NCBI RefSeq assembly: GCF_001905845.1
Contig: NZ_LIVZ01000006.1
Location: 62,001-126,000, forward strand
DNA length: 64,000 nucleotides
Direction of reading: 5' to 3'
Source: Streptomyces sp. TSRI0107
GTDB lineage: Bacteria; Actinomycetota; Actinomycetes; Streptomycetales; Streptomycetaceae
Shown here one piece after another: positions 44,318 through 54,005 of this stretch (the stretch's first letter is position 1; the number at the start of each line of letters is the position of its first letter). The translations under genes were made by a program, and so were the position numbers. Below the pieces are notes generated by a model. The model had not been told where the DNA came from. It saw nothing but the letters and a program-made list of their open reading frames with translations, and did not search any database.

Positions 44318-44506
44318 ATGGGCATCTTCGACAGGTTCAAGAGCCATCAGGCATCGCGGGACAAGGCCAAGCAGGCGTCCGACGCGGCCGAGCGCAAGGT
44401 CAACGAGAGGACGGGCGACAAGTACGAAGGTCAGGTCGACCAGGCCCAGCAGCGCATCGAGGGCCAGCTCGGCATGGACCGCGACAGGCCCGATCAGCAG
44501 CAGTAG
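44318..44506 (+). CDS. MT0933/Rv0909-type antitoxin-like small protein
   Basis: 62 aa from ATG 44318 with GGAAGGAG upstream. Highly charged helical chain (ASRDKAKQASDAAERKVNER, TGDKYEGQVDQAQQRIEGQL). The KVNERTGDKYEGQVDQAQ pattern matches the actinobacterial antitoxin family named after Rv0909/MT0933. Family members normally pair with a downstream toxin; none is seen, and a terminator follows 80 bp later. It could instead be a general CsbD-like stress protein. Confidence 0.65.
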   Translation: MGIFDRFKSHQASRDKAKQASDAAERKVNERTGDKYEGQVDQAQQRIEGQLGMDRDRPDQQQ

Positions 44507-44586
44507 ACCATCGGACCGTCGGAGGACACCGGCCGGCTGCGGGGCGACCACCCGGCGGCAGCCCGCTGGAACACCACCTGGACCAG

Positions 44587-44620
44587 AACCGCCCGCGAAG
44601 GCCCGCCCTCGCGGGCGGTT
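44587..44620. terminator. Bidirectional terminator
   Basis: AACCGCCCGCGA and TCGCGGGCGGTT form a perfect 12-bp stem with a 10-nt loop between the convergent antitoxin-like and SCO6745-family genes. Confidence 0.8.
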
Positions 44621-44647
44621 TCCGTGAAACCGGGCCCTGCGCCCCCG

Positions 44648-45562
44648 TCACACCTTGCCTATCCCCAGGGTGTTCTCCGACGGCAGCAGGCCGGAGGCCA
44701 GGACGCCGACCCAGTAGTCGCCGAGCAGTCCGGAGAGGCGCTCGACGCCCGTTTCGCCCAAGGACCGCCAGGGGGCGGTGGCCAGTTGGTCGGTGTGGCG
44801 TTCCACGCGGTCGCGCAGTTCGCGGCCCGCGTCGCTGGCCGTCCCCTTCTCGTCGACCAGGCCACGGGCGGCCAGGCGGTCACGCGCGGACGACCACTCC
44901 TGCTCGCTCCAGCCCCGGCCGGCGAAGCGCTCGACGGGCGCGGCACCGATCGCGGCGAAGGACACCAGGGCCTCGACGGGGTCGAGCCCGGCCACCAGGA
45001 GGGCCGCGACATGGCCGTCGCCGCGGTGCTCACGCAGGATCGTCGCCGCGTGCCAGAGCTGGAGGTGGGGCTCCTCGGGCCAGGCCAGCGCGGCGTTGGC
45101 CGCGGCCAGCGGGCGGCCCGCGGTGTTCGCCGCCTCGGCCGCGCGCCGGGCGAGAGCGGCGGCCTCCGCCAGGTCCGGGCCGTCGAGGCGGTCACCGAAC
45201 AGCGCGCGGTACGTGCGGTCGACCGCGCGCCACCTCGCCGCCAGCACGTCCGCCGGGCTCGCGACCCGCCACGCGGGGTCGATGTGCTCGGCGACCGTGG
45301 CGGGCGCGAAGCTGTAGAAGGCGGAGGCCACCGCCCGGCTGCCGACCGGCCCCAAGGGCGCGGCACGGAAGGGGAAGTAGCTCGGCCAGCGCTCCCGCGT
45401 GTCGAAGCCGAGCGCCGCCGCCTCCTCGAAGGCCTCCGGCGCGTAGTAGAGCACCGCGTGCAGCGGCTCCAGCAGATGCCAGAGCTGACGCGCTCGCGCC
45501 GGCTCGATCACCTCGGCGCCACCGACACCCTCGGCGCCCACTTCATCCACGTACTGCGACAT
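44648..45562 (-). CDS. SCO6745-family helical protein
   Basis: 304 aa from ATG 45562; the frame is open upstream but this ATG follows the shared promoter region. Helix-rich chain with EPARARQLWHLLEPLHAVLY at the N-terminus, YYAPEAFEEAAALGF, and a C-terminal winged-helix-like half (EEWSSARDRLAARGLVDEKG pattern). I recognise it as the SCO6745 family (SalK-like), which has duplicated MarR-like domains but no demonstrated DNA binding. It is divergent from a TetR regulator gene with conserved direct repeats between, so it is probably the regulator's target. Confidence 0.82.
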   Translation of the reverse strand: MSQYVDEVGAEGVGGAEVIEPARARQLWHLLEPLHAVLYYAPEAFEEAAALGFDTRERWPSYFPFRAAPLGPVGSRAVASAFYSFAPATVAEHIDPAWRVASPADVLAARWRAVDRTYRALFGDRLDGPDLAEAAALARRAAEAANTAGRPLAAANAALAWPEEPHLQLWHAATILREHRGDGHVAALLVAGLDPVEALVSFAAIGAAPVERFAGRGWSEQEWSSARDRLAARGLVDEKGTASDAGRELRDRVERHTDQLATAPWRSLGETGVERLSGLLGDYWVGVLASGLLPSENTLGIGKV

Positions 45563-45590
45563 GACACGACCCCCGTCACACCCTCGCGTA

Positions 45591-45642
45591 ACTTGACACT
45601 GTCTAGATTGCCGGGCCGCCCGCAACTTGTCAATGCCTAGAT
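45591..45642. promoter_or_regulatory. Direct-repeat operators in the SCO6745/tetR divergent promoter
   Basis: ACTTGACACTGTCTAGAT (45591-45608) and ACTTGTCAATGCCTAGAT (45625-45642) are 18-bp direct repeats with 13 identical positions and a 34-bp period. The first contains TTGACACTGTC, an imperfect palindrome typical of TetR sites. The second ends 18 bp before the tetR start codon, implying autoregulation. Confidence 0.6.
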
Positions 45643-45660
45643 CGGAGTACGCTGCATCCC

Positions 45661-46299
45661 ATGAGCCCCGCACAGCAGCCCGCCGCAGGCCACGAGAGCA
45701 CGGACGGCGCACCGGCCTCCCGAGCCCCCCGGGCCTCCTCCCGCCGCCCCTACCATCACGGCGACCTGCGCCGCGCCATCCTCACCGCCGCGCTGGACGT
45801 CATCGCCGCCGACGGCCCCTCCGCGCTGAGCCTGCGTGATCTCGCCCGCCGGGCCGGTGTCTCGCACGCCGCGCCGGCCCACCACTTCAAGGACCGCACA
45901 GGGCTGCTCACGGCCATCGCTGCCGAGGGGTTCGGCCTGCTCGCGACGGCGATCCGGGAGGCGGGCGACCTCAAGGACGCGGGTGTGCGCTATGTGCGCT
46001 TCGCCCGCGAGCACCCCGCCCACTTCCAGGTGATGTTCGCGCCGGACCTGCTGCGCGCCGAGGACCTGGAGCTGACCACCGCGCGCACGCTGGCCGGGGA
46101 CGCCCTGCGCGAGGCCGTCTCCGGCGTACGGCCCGAGCACCGCGGCGACGACGCCCGGCTCGCCGGCGTCGCCGCCTGGTCCCTGGCGCACGGATTCGCC
46201 ACGCTGCTCCTCGGCCACAACCTGGACGGCCCGGTGGGCGACCGGGACCCCGAGGAGGTGTTCCGCACGCTGGCGGCGATGCTGTTCCGCGCCCCCTGA
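45661..46299 (+). CDS. TetR-family transcriptional regulator
   Basis: 212 aa from ATG 45661. The N-terminal 28 residues are Ala/Pro/Ser-rich; the TetR HTH follows (HHGDLRRAILTAALDVIAAD, then LSLRDLARRAGVSHAAPAHH and FKDRTGLLTAIA, about 32-78). The C-terminal ligand-binding domain matches the TetR_C_33/WHG type (FAREHPAHFQVMFAPDLL, WSLAHGFATLLL). It likely represses itself and the divergent SCO6745-family gene through the direct repeats. Confidence 0.92.
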   Translation: MSPAQQPAAGHESTDGAPASRAPRASSRRPYHHGDLRRAILTAALDVIAADGPSALSLRDLARRAGVSHAAPAHHFKDRTGLLTAIAAEGFGLLATAIREAGDLKDAGVRYVRFAREHPAHFQVMFAPDLLRAEDLELTTARTLAGDALREAVSGVRPEHRGDDARLAGVAAWSLAHGFATLLLGHNLDGPVGDRDPEEVFRTLAAMLFRAP

Positions 46300-46396
46300 C
46301 GAGACGGCCTCACCGATGTGCCGCGGGCGCGGCCCGGGACAGGACGAGACATGACTTCGCGTCACGCCGCCCCGTCCCGGCCACTGCGAGAAGCCG

Positions 46397-49300
46397 CTAC
46401 GACCCCAGCACCGACGTCAGGAACTCCCCGACCCAGGCCAGCAGCTCCCGTCCGACCAGCGGCTTCCCGCCGACCTTCGCGGTCTTCGGCCGCGGCACCA
46501 GCACCTGGTGCGCCGCGGGCTTGATGACCGTGCCCGGATACAGCCGCTTGAGCCGCAGCTCCTGCGACTCCCGCAACTCGACCGGCGCGAAGCGGATGTT
46601 GGTGCCCTGCAGGACGATCTCGCCGACACCGCACGCGCGCGCGAGCATCCGCAGCCCGGCCACCAGCAGCAGGTTCTCCACCGGCTCCGGCAGCTTGCCG
46701 TAGCGGTCGACGAGTTCCTCCCGTACGGCCTTGATGTCCTCCTCCGTGTTGGCGGAGGCGATGGCGCGGTACGCCTGGAGGCGCAGCCGCTCGCCCGGCG
46801 CGTAGTCGTGCGGGACGTGGGCGTCGACGGGCAGCTCGATCTTGACCTCGAGCGGTGCCTCCTCCTCGATCTCCCCGGTCTCCAGCTGCCGCCGGTAGTC
46901 GGCCACGGCCTCGCCGACCATGCGCACGTACAGGTCGAAGCCGACGCCGGCGATGTGACCGGACTGCTCGCCGCCGAGCAGGTTGCCCGCGCCGCGGATC
47001 TCCAGGTCCTTCATCGCCACGTACATGCCCGCGCCCATCTCGGTGTGCTGGGCGATGGTCGCCAGCCGCTCGTGCGCGGTCTCCGTCAGCGGCTTCTCCG
47101 GCGGGTACAGGAAGTACGCGTAGCCGCGCTCGCGGCCACGGCCGACCCGGCCGCGCAGCTGGTGCAGCTGGGAGAGACCGAAGGTGTCGCCGCGCTCCAC
47201 GATCAGGGTGTTGGCGTTGGAGATGTCGATGCCGGACTCGACGATCGTCGTCGACACCAGCACGTCGAACTTCTTCTCCCAGAAGTCGACGACGACCTGC
47301 TCGAGCGCCGACTCCGACATCTGGCCGTGCGCGGTGGCGATGCGCGCCTCGGGCACGATGTCCCGCAGCCGGGCCGCCGCGCGGTCGATCGACTCGACCC
47401 GGTTGTGGATGTAGAAGACCTGGCCCTCGCGCAGCAGTTCGCGGCGGATGGCCGCGCCGATCTGCTTCTCCTCGTACGGGCCGACGAAGGTGAGCACGGG
47501 GTGCCGCTCCTCCGGCGGGGTCGTGATCGTCGACATCTCGCGGATGCCGGTCACGGCCATCTCCAGGGTGCGCGGGATCGGCGTCGCCGACATCGTCAGC
47601 ACGTCCACGTTGGCGCGCAGCTTCTTCAGCTGCTCCTTGTGCTCGACGCCGAAGCGCTGCTCCTCGTCGACGATGACCAGGCCGAGGTCCTTGAACTTGG
47701 TCTCGGAGGAGAACAGCCGGTGGGTGCCGATGACGACGTCCACCGAACCCTCGCGCAGGCCCTCCAGGACGGCCTTCGCCTCGGTGTCCGTCTGGAAGCG
47801 GGACAGCGCCTTCACGTTCACGGGGAACTGCGCGTACCGCTCGCTGAACGTGCCGAAGTGCTGTTGCACCAGCAGCGTCGTCGGCACGAGCACCGCGACC
47901 TGCTTGCCGTCCTGGACGGCCTTGAAGGCGGCGCGGACGGCGATCTCCGTCTTGCCGTAGCCGACGTCGCCGCAGATCAGGCGGTCCATGGGGACCGACT
48001 TCTCCATGTCCTCCTTGACCTCGGCGATGGTGGTGAGCTGGTCGGGGGTCTCCGCGTAGGGGAAGGCGTCCTCCAGCTCGCGCTGCCACGGCGTGTCCGG
48101 CGCGAAGGTGTGGCCGGGGGCGGCCATGCGGGCGCTGTAGAGCTTGATCAGGTCGGCGGCGATCTCCTTGACCGCCTTCTTGGCGCGCGCCTTGGTCTTG
48201 GTCCAGTCGGCGCCGCCCAGCCGGTGCAGGGTGGGGGCCTCGCCGCCGACGTACTTGGTGATCTGCTCCAGCTGGTCGGTCGGGATGTACAGCCGGTCGC
48301 CGGGCTGGCCGCGCTTGGCGGGGGCGTACTCCACCACCAGGTACTCGCGGGTGGCGCCCTGGACGGTGCGCTGCACCATCTCGATGTACCGGCCGACGCC
48401 GTGCTGTTCGTGGACGATGTAGTCGCCCGGCTCCAGGGTGAGCGGGTCGATCGTCTTGCGGCGCCGCGCGGGCATGCGGGCGCCGTCCCGGCCGGCCGCC
48501 TTCTGCCCGGACAGGTCGGTCTCGGTGAGGACGGCCAGCTTGAGCGCCGGGTCGACGAAGCCGTTGTCGATCGAGCCGCACGCCACGTGCACGACCGACG
48601 GGGAGATCTCGCCGAGGTCGGCCTCCAGGCGGGCCGCGATGCCCTCGCCGCCCAGCACCTCGGCGGTCCGCGCGGCGGGGCCGTGGCCCTCGGTGACGTA
48701 GACGGTGCGCCAGCCGTCGGCGAGCCAGCCCTTGGTGTCGGCGAGCGCCCTGGCGGTGTCCCCGCGGTAGGTCTCCGGGGCGTGCATGCCGAGCTTGAGG
48801 GTGTCGGCGTCCTCCAGGGCGTCGTCCGCGGCGAACGGCGACACCGACCACCACATCATGTCCAGCTCGCGCGCCCGGTCGCGGACGTCGGCGATGGACC
48901 ACAGGGAGGCCGCGCCGACGTCGATGGGGGCCTCGCCGCCGCCGGCGGTGGCCGCCCAGGAGGCCTGGAGGAATTCCTGGGAGGTGGCGACGAGGTCCGA
49001 CGCGCGCGTGCGGACCCGCTCCGGGTCGCAGACGACGGCCATGGCGCCCTCGGGCAGCACGTCGATCAGCAGCTCCATGTCGTCGACGAGGACCGGGGCC
49101 AGCGACTCCATGCCCTCGACGGCGATGCCCTCGGCGATCTTGCCGAGGAGTTCGCCCAGTTCGGGGTGCTGCTCGGCGAGGGCGGCGGCCCGCTCCCGCA
49201 CCTGGTCCGTCAGCAGCAGTTCGCGGCAGGGCGGCGCCCACAGTCCGTGCTCGGCGACCTCCAGGGAGCGCTGGTCGGCGACCTTGAAGTAGCGGATCTC

Positions 49301-49933
49301 CTCGACGTCGTCACCCCAGAACTCGATGCGCAGGGGGTGTTCCTCGGTGGGCGGGAACACGTCGAGGATGCCGCCGCGCACGGCGAACTCGCCGCGCTTC
49401 TCGACCAGCTCCACGCGAGCGTACGCGGCGGCGGCGAGGGCTTCCACGACGTCGTTCAGGTCGGCCGTCTGCCCCGTCCTCAGCGCCACCGGCTCCAGGT
49501 CGCCGAGGCCCTTGACCTGCGGCTGGAGCACGGACCGGACGGGCGCCACGACGACGGAGACCGGGCCGGTCTCCGGGTCGTCGGGGCTGGGGTGGGCCAG
49601 GCGGCGCAGCACCGCGAGGCGGCGGCCGACGGTGTCGCTGCGCGGGGAGAGCCGCTCGTGCGGCAGGGTCTCCCAGGAGGGGTACTCCGCCACGCCGTCG
49701 GGCGGCAGCAGCGTGCGCAGGGCCGCGGCCAGGTCCTCGGCCTCGCGGCCGGTGGCCGTGACCGCGAGCACGGGGCGGCCGGACTCGCGGGCCAGGGCGG
49801 CGATCGCGAAGGGGCGGGCCGCCGGGGGGCCGACCAGGTCGACGTGCATCCGGTTGCCGTCCGCGGCAGCCTTGATCGCTTCGGCTAGGGCGGCGTCCTT
49901 GACGACGGCGTCGAGCAGACCGTGCAGGCTCAT
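46397..49933 (-). CDS. mfd: Transcription-repair coupling factor
   Basis: 1178 aa from ATG 49933. Order of domains: UvrB-homology D1-D2 (about 1-330), CarD-like RNA polymerase interaction domain (about 470-560: YIVHEQHGVGRYIEMVQRTV), RecG-like translocase (about 600-950) with Walker A CGDVGYGKTEIAVRAAF, DEEQ box VDEEQRFGVEH, SATPIPRTL and QLRGRVGRGRERGYAYF, then the C-terminal TRCF domain (about 1010-1120). It removes stalled RNA polymerase and recruits UvrA to template-strand lesions. Full length, no defects; 296 bp upstream contain a promoter and the terminator of the next gene. Confidence 0.98.
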   Translation of the reverse strand: MSLHGLLDAVVKDAALAEAIKAAADGNRMHVDLVGPPAARPFAIAALARESGRPVLAVTATGREAEDLAAALRTLLPPDGVAEYPSWETLPHERLSPRSDTVGRRLAVLRRLAHPSPDDPETGPVSVVVAPVRSVLQPQVKGLGDLEPVALRTGQTADLNDVVEALAAAAYARVELVEKRGEFAVRGGILDVFPPTEEHPLRIEFWGDDVEEIRYFKVADQRSLEVAEHGLWAPPCRELLLTDQVRERAAALAEQHPELGELLGKIAEGIAVEGMESLAPVLVDDMELLIDVLPEGAMAVVCDPERVRTRASDLVATSQEFLQASWAATAGGGEAPIDVGAASLWSIADVRDRARELDMMWWSVSPFAADDALEDADTLKLGMHAPETYRGDTARALADTKGWLADGWRTVYVTEGHGPAARTAEVLGGEGIAARLEADLGEISPSVVHVACGSIDNGFVDPALKLAVLTETDLSGQKAAGRDGARMPARRRKTIDPLTLEPGDYIVHEQHGVGRYIEMVQRTVQGATREYLVVEYAPAKRGQPGDRLYIPTDQLEQITKYVGGEAPTLHRLGGADWTKTKARAKKAVKEIAADLIKLYSARMAAPGHTFAPDTPWQRELEDAFPYAETPDQLTTIAEVKEDMEKSVPMDRLICGDVGYGKTEIAVRAAFKAVQDGKQVAVLVPTTLLVQQHFGTFSERYAQFPVNVKALSRFQTDTEAKAVLEGLREGSVDVVIGTHRLFSSETKFKDLGLVIVDEEQRFGVEHKEQLKKLRANVDVLTMSATPIPRTLEMAVTGIREMSTITTPPEERHPVLTFVGPYEEKQIGAAIRRELLREGQVFYIHNRVESIDRAAARLRDIVPEARIATAHGQMSESALEQVVVDFWEKKFDVLVSTTIVESGIDISNANTLIVERGDTFGLSQLHQLRGRVGRGRERGYAYFLYPPEKPLTETAHERLATIAQHTEMGAGMYVAMKDLEIRGAGNLLGGEQSGHIAGVGFDLYVRMVGEAVADYRRQLETGEIEEEAPLEVKIELPVDAHVPHDYAPGERLRLQAYRAIASANTEEDIKAVREELVDRYGKLPEPVENLLLVAGLRMLARACGVGEIVLQGTNIRFAPVELRESQELRLKRLYPGTVIKPAAHQVLVPRPKTAKVGGKPLVGRELLAWVGEFLTSVLGS

Positions 49934-50144
49934 GGAAAGGCTTTCCGTCCGGTGATGGGCAACGCGAATGGCCCGACGCGTGATACGGCCGGGGGGTCTC
50001 CAGCGTACGACGGTGCGGCGACCGCCGCGGGGCCTGTGGACAACGCGCTCCCCTGTGGACGGCGCCGCCGCCCGAACGAGGCCCGCCGCACGCGCGCCCT
50101 CCCCGTGCCACCCCGGCTCCCTGGAACATCCGCACGACGAAACA

Positions 50145-50180
50145 CCCGGTGCCGGAGAGCGACCGCTCCCCGGCACCGGG
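50145..50180 (-). terminator. Terminator of the second ABC pair
   Basis: CCCGGTGCCGG (50145-50155) pairs with CCGGCACCGGG (50170-50180), extended inward by GAGCG/CGCTC, 50 bp after the permease stop on the minus strand. Confidence 0.75.
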
Positions 50181-50229
50181 CTCCGCCCCGCGACCCCCGT
50201 ACGCGAGGGCTAGGGAGTGTCCGCACGCC

Positions 50230-52809
50230 CTAGTCGGTGGCGATGGCGTTCAGGACGTTCATCCGGCCCGCGCGGAACGCCGGGACCAGCGCGGCGAACA
50301 GGCCCACGAAGGCCGAGCCGAGGAACACCCCGCCGATCGTCGGCCACGGGATGTCGAGGACCTTCAGGCCCTCCAGGGCGAGCAGCTGCTGGGCGGTGGC
50401 GCCCCAGCCCATTCCCAGCCCGAGGCCGAGCAGCGCGCCGAACAGGGCGATCACGACCGACTCCAGGCGGATCATCCGGCGCAGCTGGCGGCGGGAGAGG
50501 CCGATGGCCCGCATCAGGCCGATCTCCCGGGTCCGTTCGACCACCGACAGCGCCAGGGTGTTCACCACGCCCAGGATCGCGACGATGATCGCGAGGCCCA
50601 GCAGGCCGTAGATCATGTTCAGGAGCTGCCCGATCTGGTCCTGCAGCGCTTCCTTGTAGTCGGTCTGGTCGCGGACGGTGTACTGCGGGTAGTCGTCCAG
50701 CGCGGTCTTCAGGGCCGCGTAGGCGGCGTCCTCCTGTCCGTCCTTCGCCGAGGCGAAGACGAGCGAGTCGAGCGGCATCCGGTCGGCCGGGATGTGCTTG
50801 GCGGCCGTGGCGATCGACGCGTACATCGCGCCCTTGTCGATCACCACGTCGTCACTGGTGATCGCGCGGACCGTGAGGGCCGCCGTGCCGCCGTCCTCGA
50901 AGTCGACCTCGACCTTGGAGCCGACCTTGAGCCCGTGCTCCTTCGCGAAGCCCTCGAAGACGGACATCGAGTCGGTCCGGTAGGCGTCGGCGAGGCTGCC
51001 GGCGACCGTCTCGGTGCGCAGGTCCTCTGCGTACGAGGCGTCGGCCGCGTTGATCGTCTCGCCCTTGGACGTCTTCCCGTCGGGCGTGGTCAGTGTGACG
51101 TCGAGCAGCTTGTACTCGGTGACCCGCTCCAGCCCCCGGGTGTCCTTCACCGCCTGCACGGCCTGCGGCGTGATCAGCTGCCCCTGGTCGTTCTGCACGA
51201 TGAAGTCGGTGCCGACGGTCTTGTCGAGCTGGTCGGTGGCGGAGGCCACCATGGAGGAGCCGACCACCGACAGGCACGCGACCAGCGCGAGCCCGATCAT
51301 CAGCGCGGCGCCCGTGGCGCCGGTCCGGCGCGGGTTGCGCAGGGCGTTGCGTTCGGCCATGCGCCCGACCGGGCCGAAGGCCCGCAGCAGGACGACGCTC
51401 AGCACCCGCACGACACCGCCGGCGAGCAGCGGTCCGACGATCACGAACCCGATCAGCGAGGCCACCACGCCGACGCCGAGCCACAGTGAGCCGTCGCTCG
51501 CCTTGTCGGCGGAGCCCGCCAGGTAGAGGGCGTAGCCGCCCGCGCCGGTGAGCAGCAGGCCGATCACGGCCCGTACGGCACCGGCCCTGGCGTCGGCCGG
51601 GGCGCCCGCGTCGTGCAGCGCGGCCATCGGGGAGACCTTGCCCGCGCGGCGGGCCGGGAGGTAGGCGGCGAGGATGGTGACGACGACGCCGAGGACCAGG
51701 CCGAGCGCCGGGGTCGTCCAGGCGATCGTCAGGTCGTCGGTGGACAGTTCCATGCCCATCTGGCCCATGAGCTTCATGAGCCCGATCGCCAGTCCCACGC
51801 CGGCGGCGACGCCGAGCACCGAGCCGACGATGCCGAGCAGCAGTGCCTCGACCAGCACGGACCGGTTGACCTGCTTGCGGCTGGAGCCGATGGCCCGCAT
51901 CAGGCCGATCTCGCGGGTGCGCTGGGCGACCAGCATGGAGAAGGTGTTGATGATCAGGAAGATGCCGACGAGGAAGGCGATCCCGGCGAAGCCGAGCATC
52001 GCGTACTTCATGACGCCCATGAAGTCGCCGACCTGCTCGGCGTTGGCGTCGGCGACCTCCTTGGCCGTCTGCACCTTGTAGCCGCCGTCGAGCGCGGCCG
52101 TGACGTTCTTCTTCAGCTGGGCGTCGGTGACACCGCTCGCGGCGGTGACGTTGACGTTGGTGTAGACGCCGCTCTCGCCGACGAGGGTCCGCTGGGCGGT
52201 CTTGGTGTCCAGGTAGAACAGCGCGGCACCGGGGTTGGTGACGCTGAAGTCGGCGATGCCGGAGATCTTCGCGTGGTGCGTGCCGACGGCCGTGATGACG
52301 CCGATCTCGTCACCGAGCCTCAGGCCGTGCCGGTCGGCGGTGTCCGCGTCGACCATGATCTGGTCGGCGCCCTTGGGGGCCGCGCCGGAGGTGATCTCCA
52401 TGGTGCGGGCGTCGTTGGTGTTCCAGTTGCCGACGATGGTCGGCGCCCCGCTGGACGGCGAGAGGCTGTCCTTGTCGCCGTCGACGACGGTCACCGAGGT
52501 CGAGAAGACGGTCCCCTCCGCCGACTTCACGCCCTGCGCGCGCCGTACGTCGTCGAGGACGGAGGCGGGCATCACGGGCGGCTTGCCGGTCTGGGAGGTG
52601 GTCTCGCCGGTGTCCGAGGAGCTCTTGGCGCTGACGGTGACGTCGGAGGCGGTGGCGGCGAACAGCTTGTCGAACGTGGTGCTCATGGTGTCCGTGAACA
52701 CCAGCGTGCCGCACACGAACGCCACCGACAGCAGCACCGCCACGGCCGACAGCGCCATCCGGCCCTTGTGCGCGAAGAAGTTGCGCATCGAGGTCTTCAG
52801 CACGGTCAT
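50230..52809 (-). CDS. FtsX/MacB-family ABC permease, two FtsX domains (second copy)
   Basis: 859 aa from ATG 52809, overlapping the ATPase stop by 4 bp. Same architecture as the permease at 20241-22769: N-terminal TM, large outer domain, three-helix block with FSMLVAQRTREIGLMRAIGS, middle TM region, second outer domain, final block with SVVERTREIGLMRAIGLSRR. Likely exports or senses an envelope substrate by mechanotransmission; the substrate is unknown. The two permeases align along their length, so this is a paralogous system with reversed operon strand. Confidence 0.93.
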   Translation of the reverse strand: MTVLKTSMRNFFAHKGRMALSAVAVLLSVAFVCGTLVFTDTMSTTFDKLFAATASDVTVSAKSSSDTGETTSQTGKPPVMPASVLDDVRRAQGVKSAEGTVFSTSVTVVDGDKDSLSPSSGAPTIVGNWNTNDARTMEITSGAAPKGADQIMVDADTADRHGLRLGDEIGVITAVGTHHAKISGIADFSVTNPGAALFYLDTKTAQRTLVGESGVYTNVNVTAASGVTDAQLKKNVTAALDGGYKVQTAKEVADANAEQVGDFMGVMKYAMLGFAGIAFLVGIFLIINTFSMLVAQRTREIGLMRAIGSSRKQVNRSVLVEALLLGIVGSVLGVAAGVGLAIGLMKLMGQMGMELSTDDLTIAWTTPALGLVLGVVVTILAAYLPARRAGKVSPMAALHDAGAPADARAGAVRAVIGLLLTGAGGYALYLAGSADKASDGSLWLGVGVVASLIGFVIVGPLLAGGVVRVLSVVLLRAFGPVGRMAERNALRNPRRTGATGAALMIGLALVACLSVVGSSMVASATDQLDKTVGTDFIVQNDQGQLITPQAVQAVKDTRGLERVTEYKLLDVTLTTPDGKTSKGETINAADASYAEDLRTETVAGSLADAYRTDSMSVFEGFAKEHGLKVGSKVEVDFEDGGTAALTVRAITSDDVVIDKGAMYASIATAAKHIPADRMPLDSLVFASAKDGQEDAAYAALKTALDDYPQYTVRDQTDYKEALQDQIGQLLNMIYGLLGLAIIVAILGVVNTLALSVVERTREIGLMRAIGLSRRQLRRMIRLESVVIALFGALLGLGLGMGWGATAQQLLALEGLKVLDIPWPTIGGVFLGSAFVGLFAALVPAFRAGRMNVLNAIATD

Positions 52810-53594
52810 GACGTACGCCCCCGGGCGTCGAAGTCCTTCATGCGGTCCAGGACCTGCTCGGCGGTGGGGTTGTACATCTCGTCGACGATCCGGCCGTCGG
52901 CGAGGTAGAGCACGCGGTCGGCGTACGAGGCGGCCACCGGGTCGTGCGTGACCATCACGATGGTCTGGCGCAGGTCGTCCACCGAGCGGCGCAGGAAGCC
53001 GAGGACTTCGGCGCCCGCGCGGGAGTCGAGGTTTCCGGTCGGCTCGTCACCGAAGATGATCTCGGGCCGCGCGGCCAGCGCCCGGGCCACGGCCACGCGC
53101 TGCTGCTGACCGCCGGACAGCTGGGTCGGCCGGTGCTTGAGCCGCCCGGCGAGGCCGACGGTGTCCACCACCCGCGCGAGCCACTCCTTGTCGGGCTTGC
53201 GGCCGGCGATGTCCATGGGGAGCGTGATGTTCTCGATCGCGTTCAGCGTCGGCAGCAGATTGAACGCCTGGAAGATGAACCCGATCCGGTCCCGCCGCAA
53301 CTGGGTGAGCTTCTTGTCCTTCAGACCGGTGATCTCGGTCTCGTCCAGGTAGATCTGACCGGCCGTCACGGTGTCGAGCCCGGCGAGGCAGTGCATCAGG
53401 GTGGACTTGCCGGACCCCGAGGGGCCCATGATCGCGGTGAACTGGCCCCGGGCGATGTCCACGTCGACATGGTCGAGGGCGACGACGCGGGTCTCCCCGG
53501 ACCCATAGGCCTTGACGACCTGCCGCGCCCGCGCGGCAACGGCCGTACGCCCTCCAGTGCCCCCGTGCCTGGGAATGGTCACAGCCGATGTCAC
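52806..53594 (-). CDS. MacB/LolD-type ABC transporter ATP-binding protein (second copy)
   Basis: 262 aa from GTG 53594. Motifs: Walker A GPSGSGKS, FIFQAFNLLP, signature LSGGQQQRVAVARA, Walker B IIFGDEPTGNLD and H-loop VTHDPVAA. Near-identical in the core to the ATPase at 19423-20193 (for example ENITLPMDIAGRKPDK in both). First gene of a two-gene operon with the permease, start and stop overlapping by ATGA. Confidence 0.95.
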   Translation of the reverse strand: MTSAVTIPRHGGTGGRTAVAARARQVVKAYGSGETRVVALDHVDVDIARGQFTAIMGPSGSGKSTLMHCLAGLDTVTAGQIYLDETEITGLKDKKLTQLRRDRIGFIFQAFNLLPTLNAIENITLPMDIAGRKPDKEWLARVVDTVGLAGRLKHRPTQLSGGQQQRVAVARALAARPEIIFGDEPTGNLDSRAGAEVLGFLRRSVDDLRQTIVMVTHDPVAASYADRVLYLADGRIVDEMYNPTAEQVLDRMKDFDARGRTS

Positions 53595-54005
53595 GGTATG
53601 TCTCCTATGTCGGTCAACTGATGGTTCGCACCGAGCCGGTGGGGCTCGTACGAAGTGGTTACGCGGATGAGTCTCACGGCAGGAGGGGGTGCCGATCGAT
53701 GGTGCTCAGCCCCGTCCTCTACGGGGGAAAACCCCACCCCCGAAGCTGCGGTACGCCGGTGTCGGCGGCGCCCTCAGCGGCGTAAAGCCAGGTTAAGGAC
53801 GGTCCCGCCCCTCCTCGTCCTCCGCCGGGACGAAGCTTCCCCGAGCAGTTCTGTGGAGGAACCCCTAGGGGCTCTCCCCCGGCAGACGGACTCCGCCTCG
53901 GGGTCGTCGTCCATCCTTCGGACCACCCACCCTCCGCTCTCCCGCTACGTCAGGCGCAAGTGCCAAGCTGTCCTCCGGCAGATAGGTGCAAGGGGAAGGA
54001 ATCCC
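53595..54005. other. 411-bp divergent promoter region without a gene
   Basis: It lies between the second ABC operon and the MFS gene. It holds a G/C-run hairpin-like stretch (CTACGGGGGAAAACCCC, 53717-53733) and an AT-richer segment GCGTAAAGCCAGGTTAAGG (53780-53798) that may be a promoter. I see no coding pattern and no recognised operator. Confidence 0.45.

Noticed and set aside
46508..49888. Very long open frame (over 1100 codons) antisense to mfd
   Set aside because: Composition is Gly/Val/Asp-rich mirror of the mfd codons, no domain; open only because of high GC at third positions.
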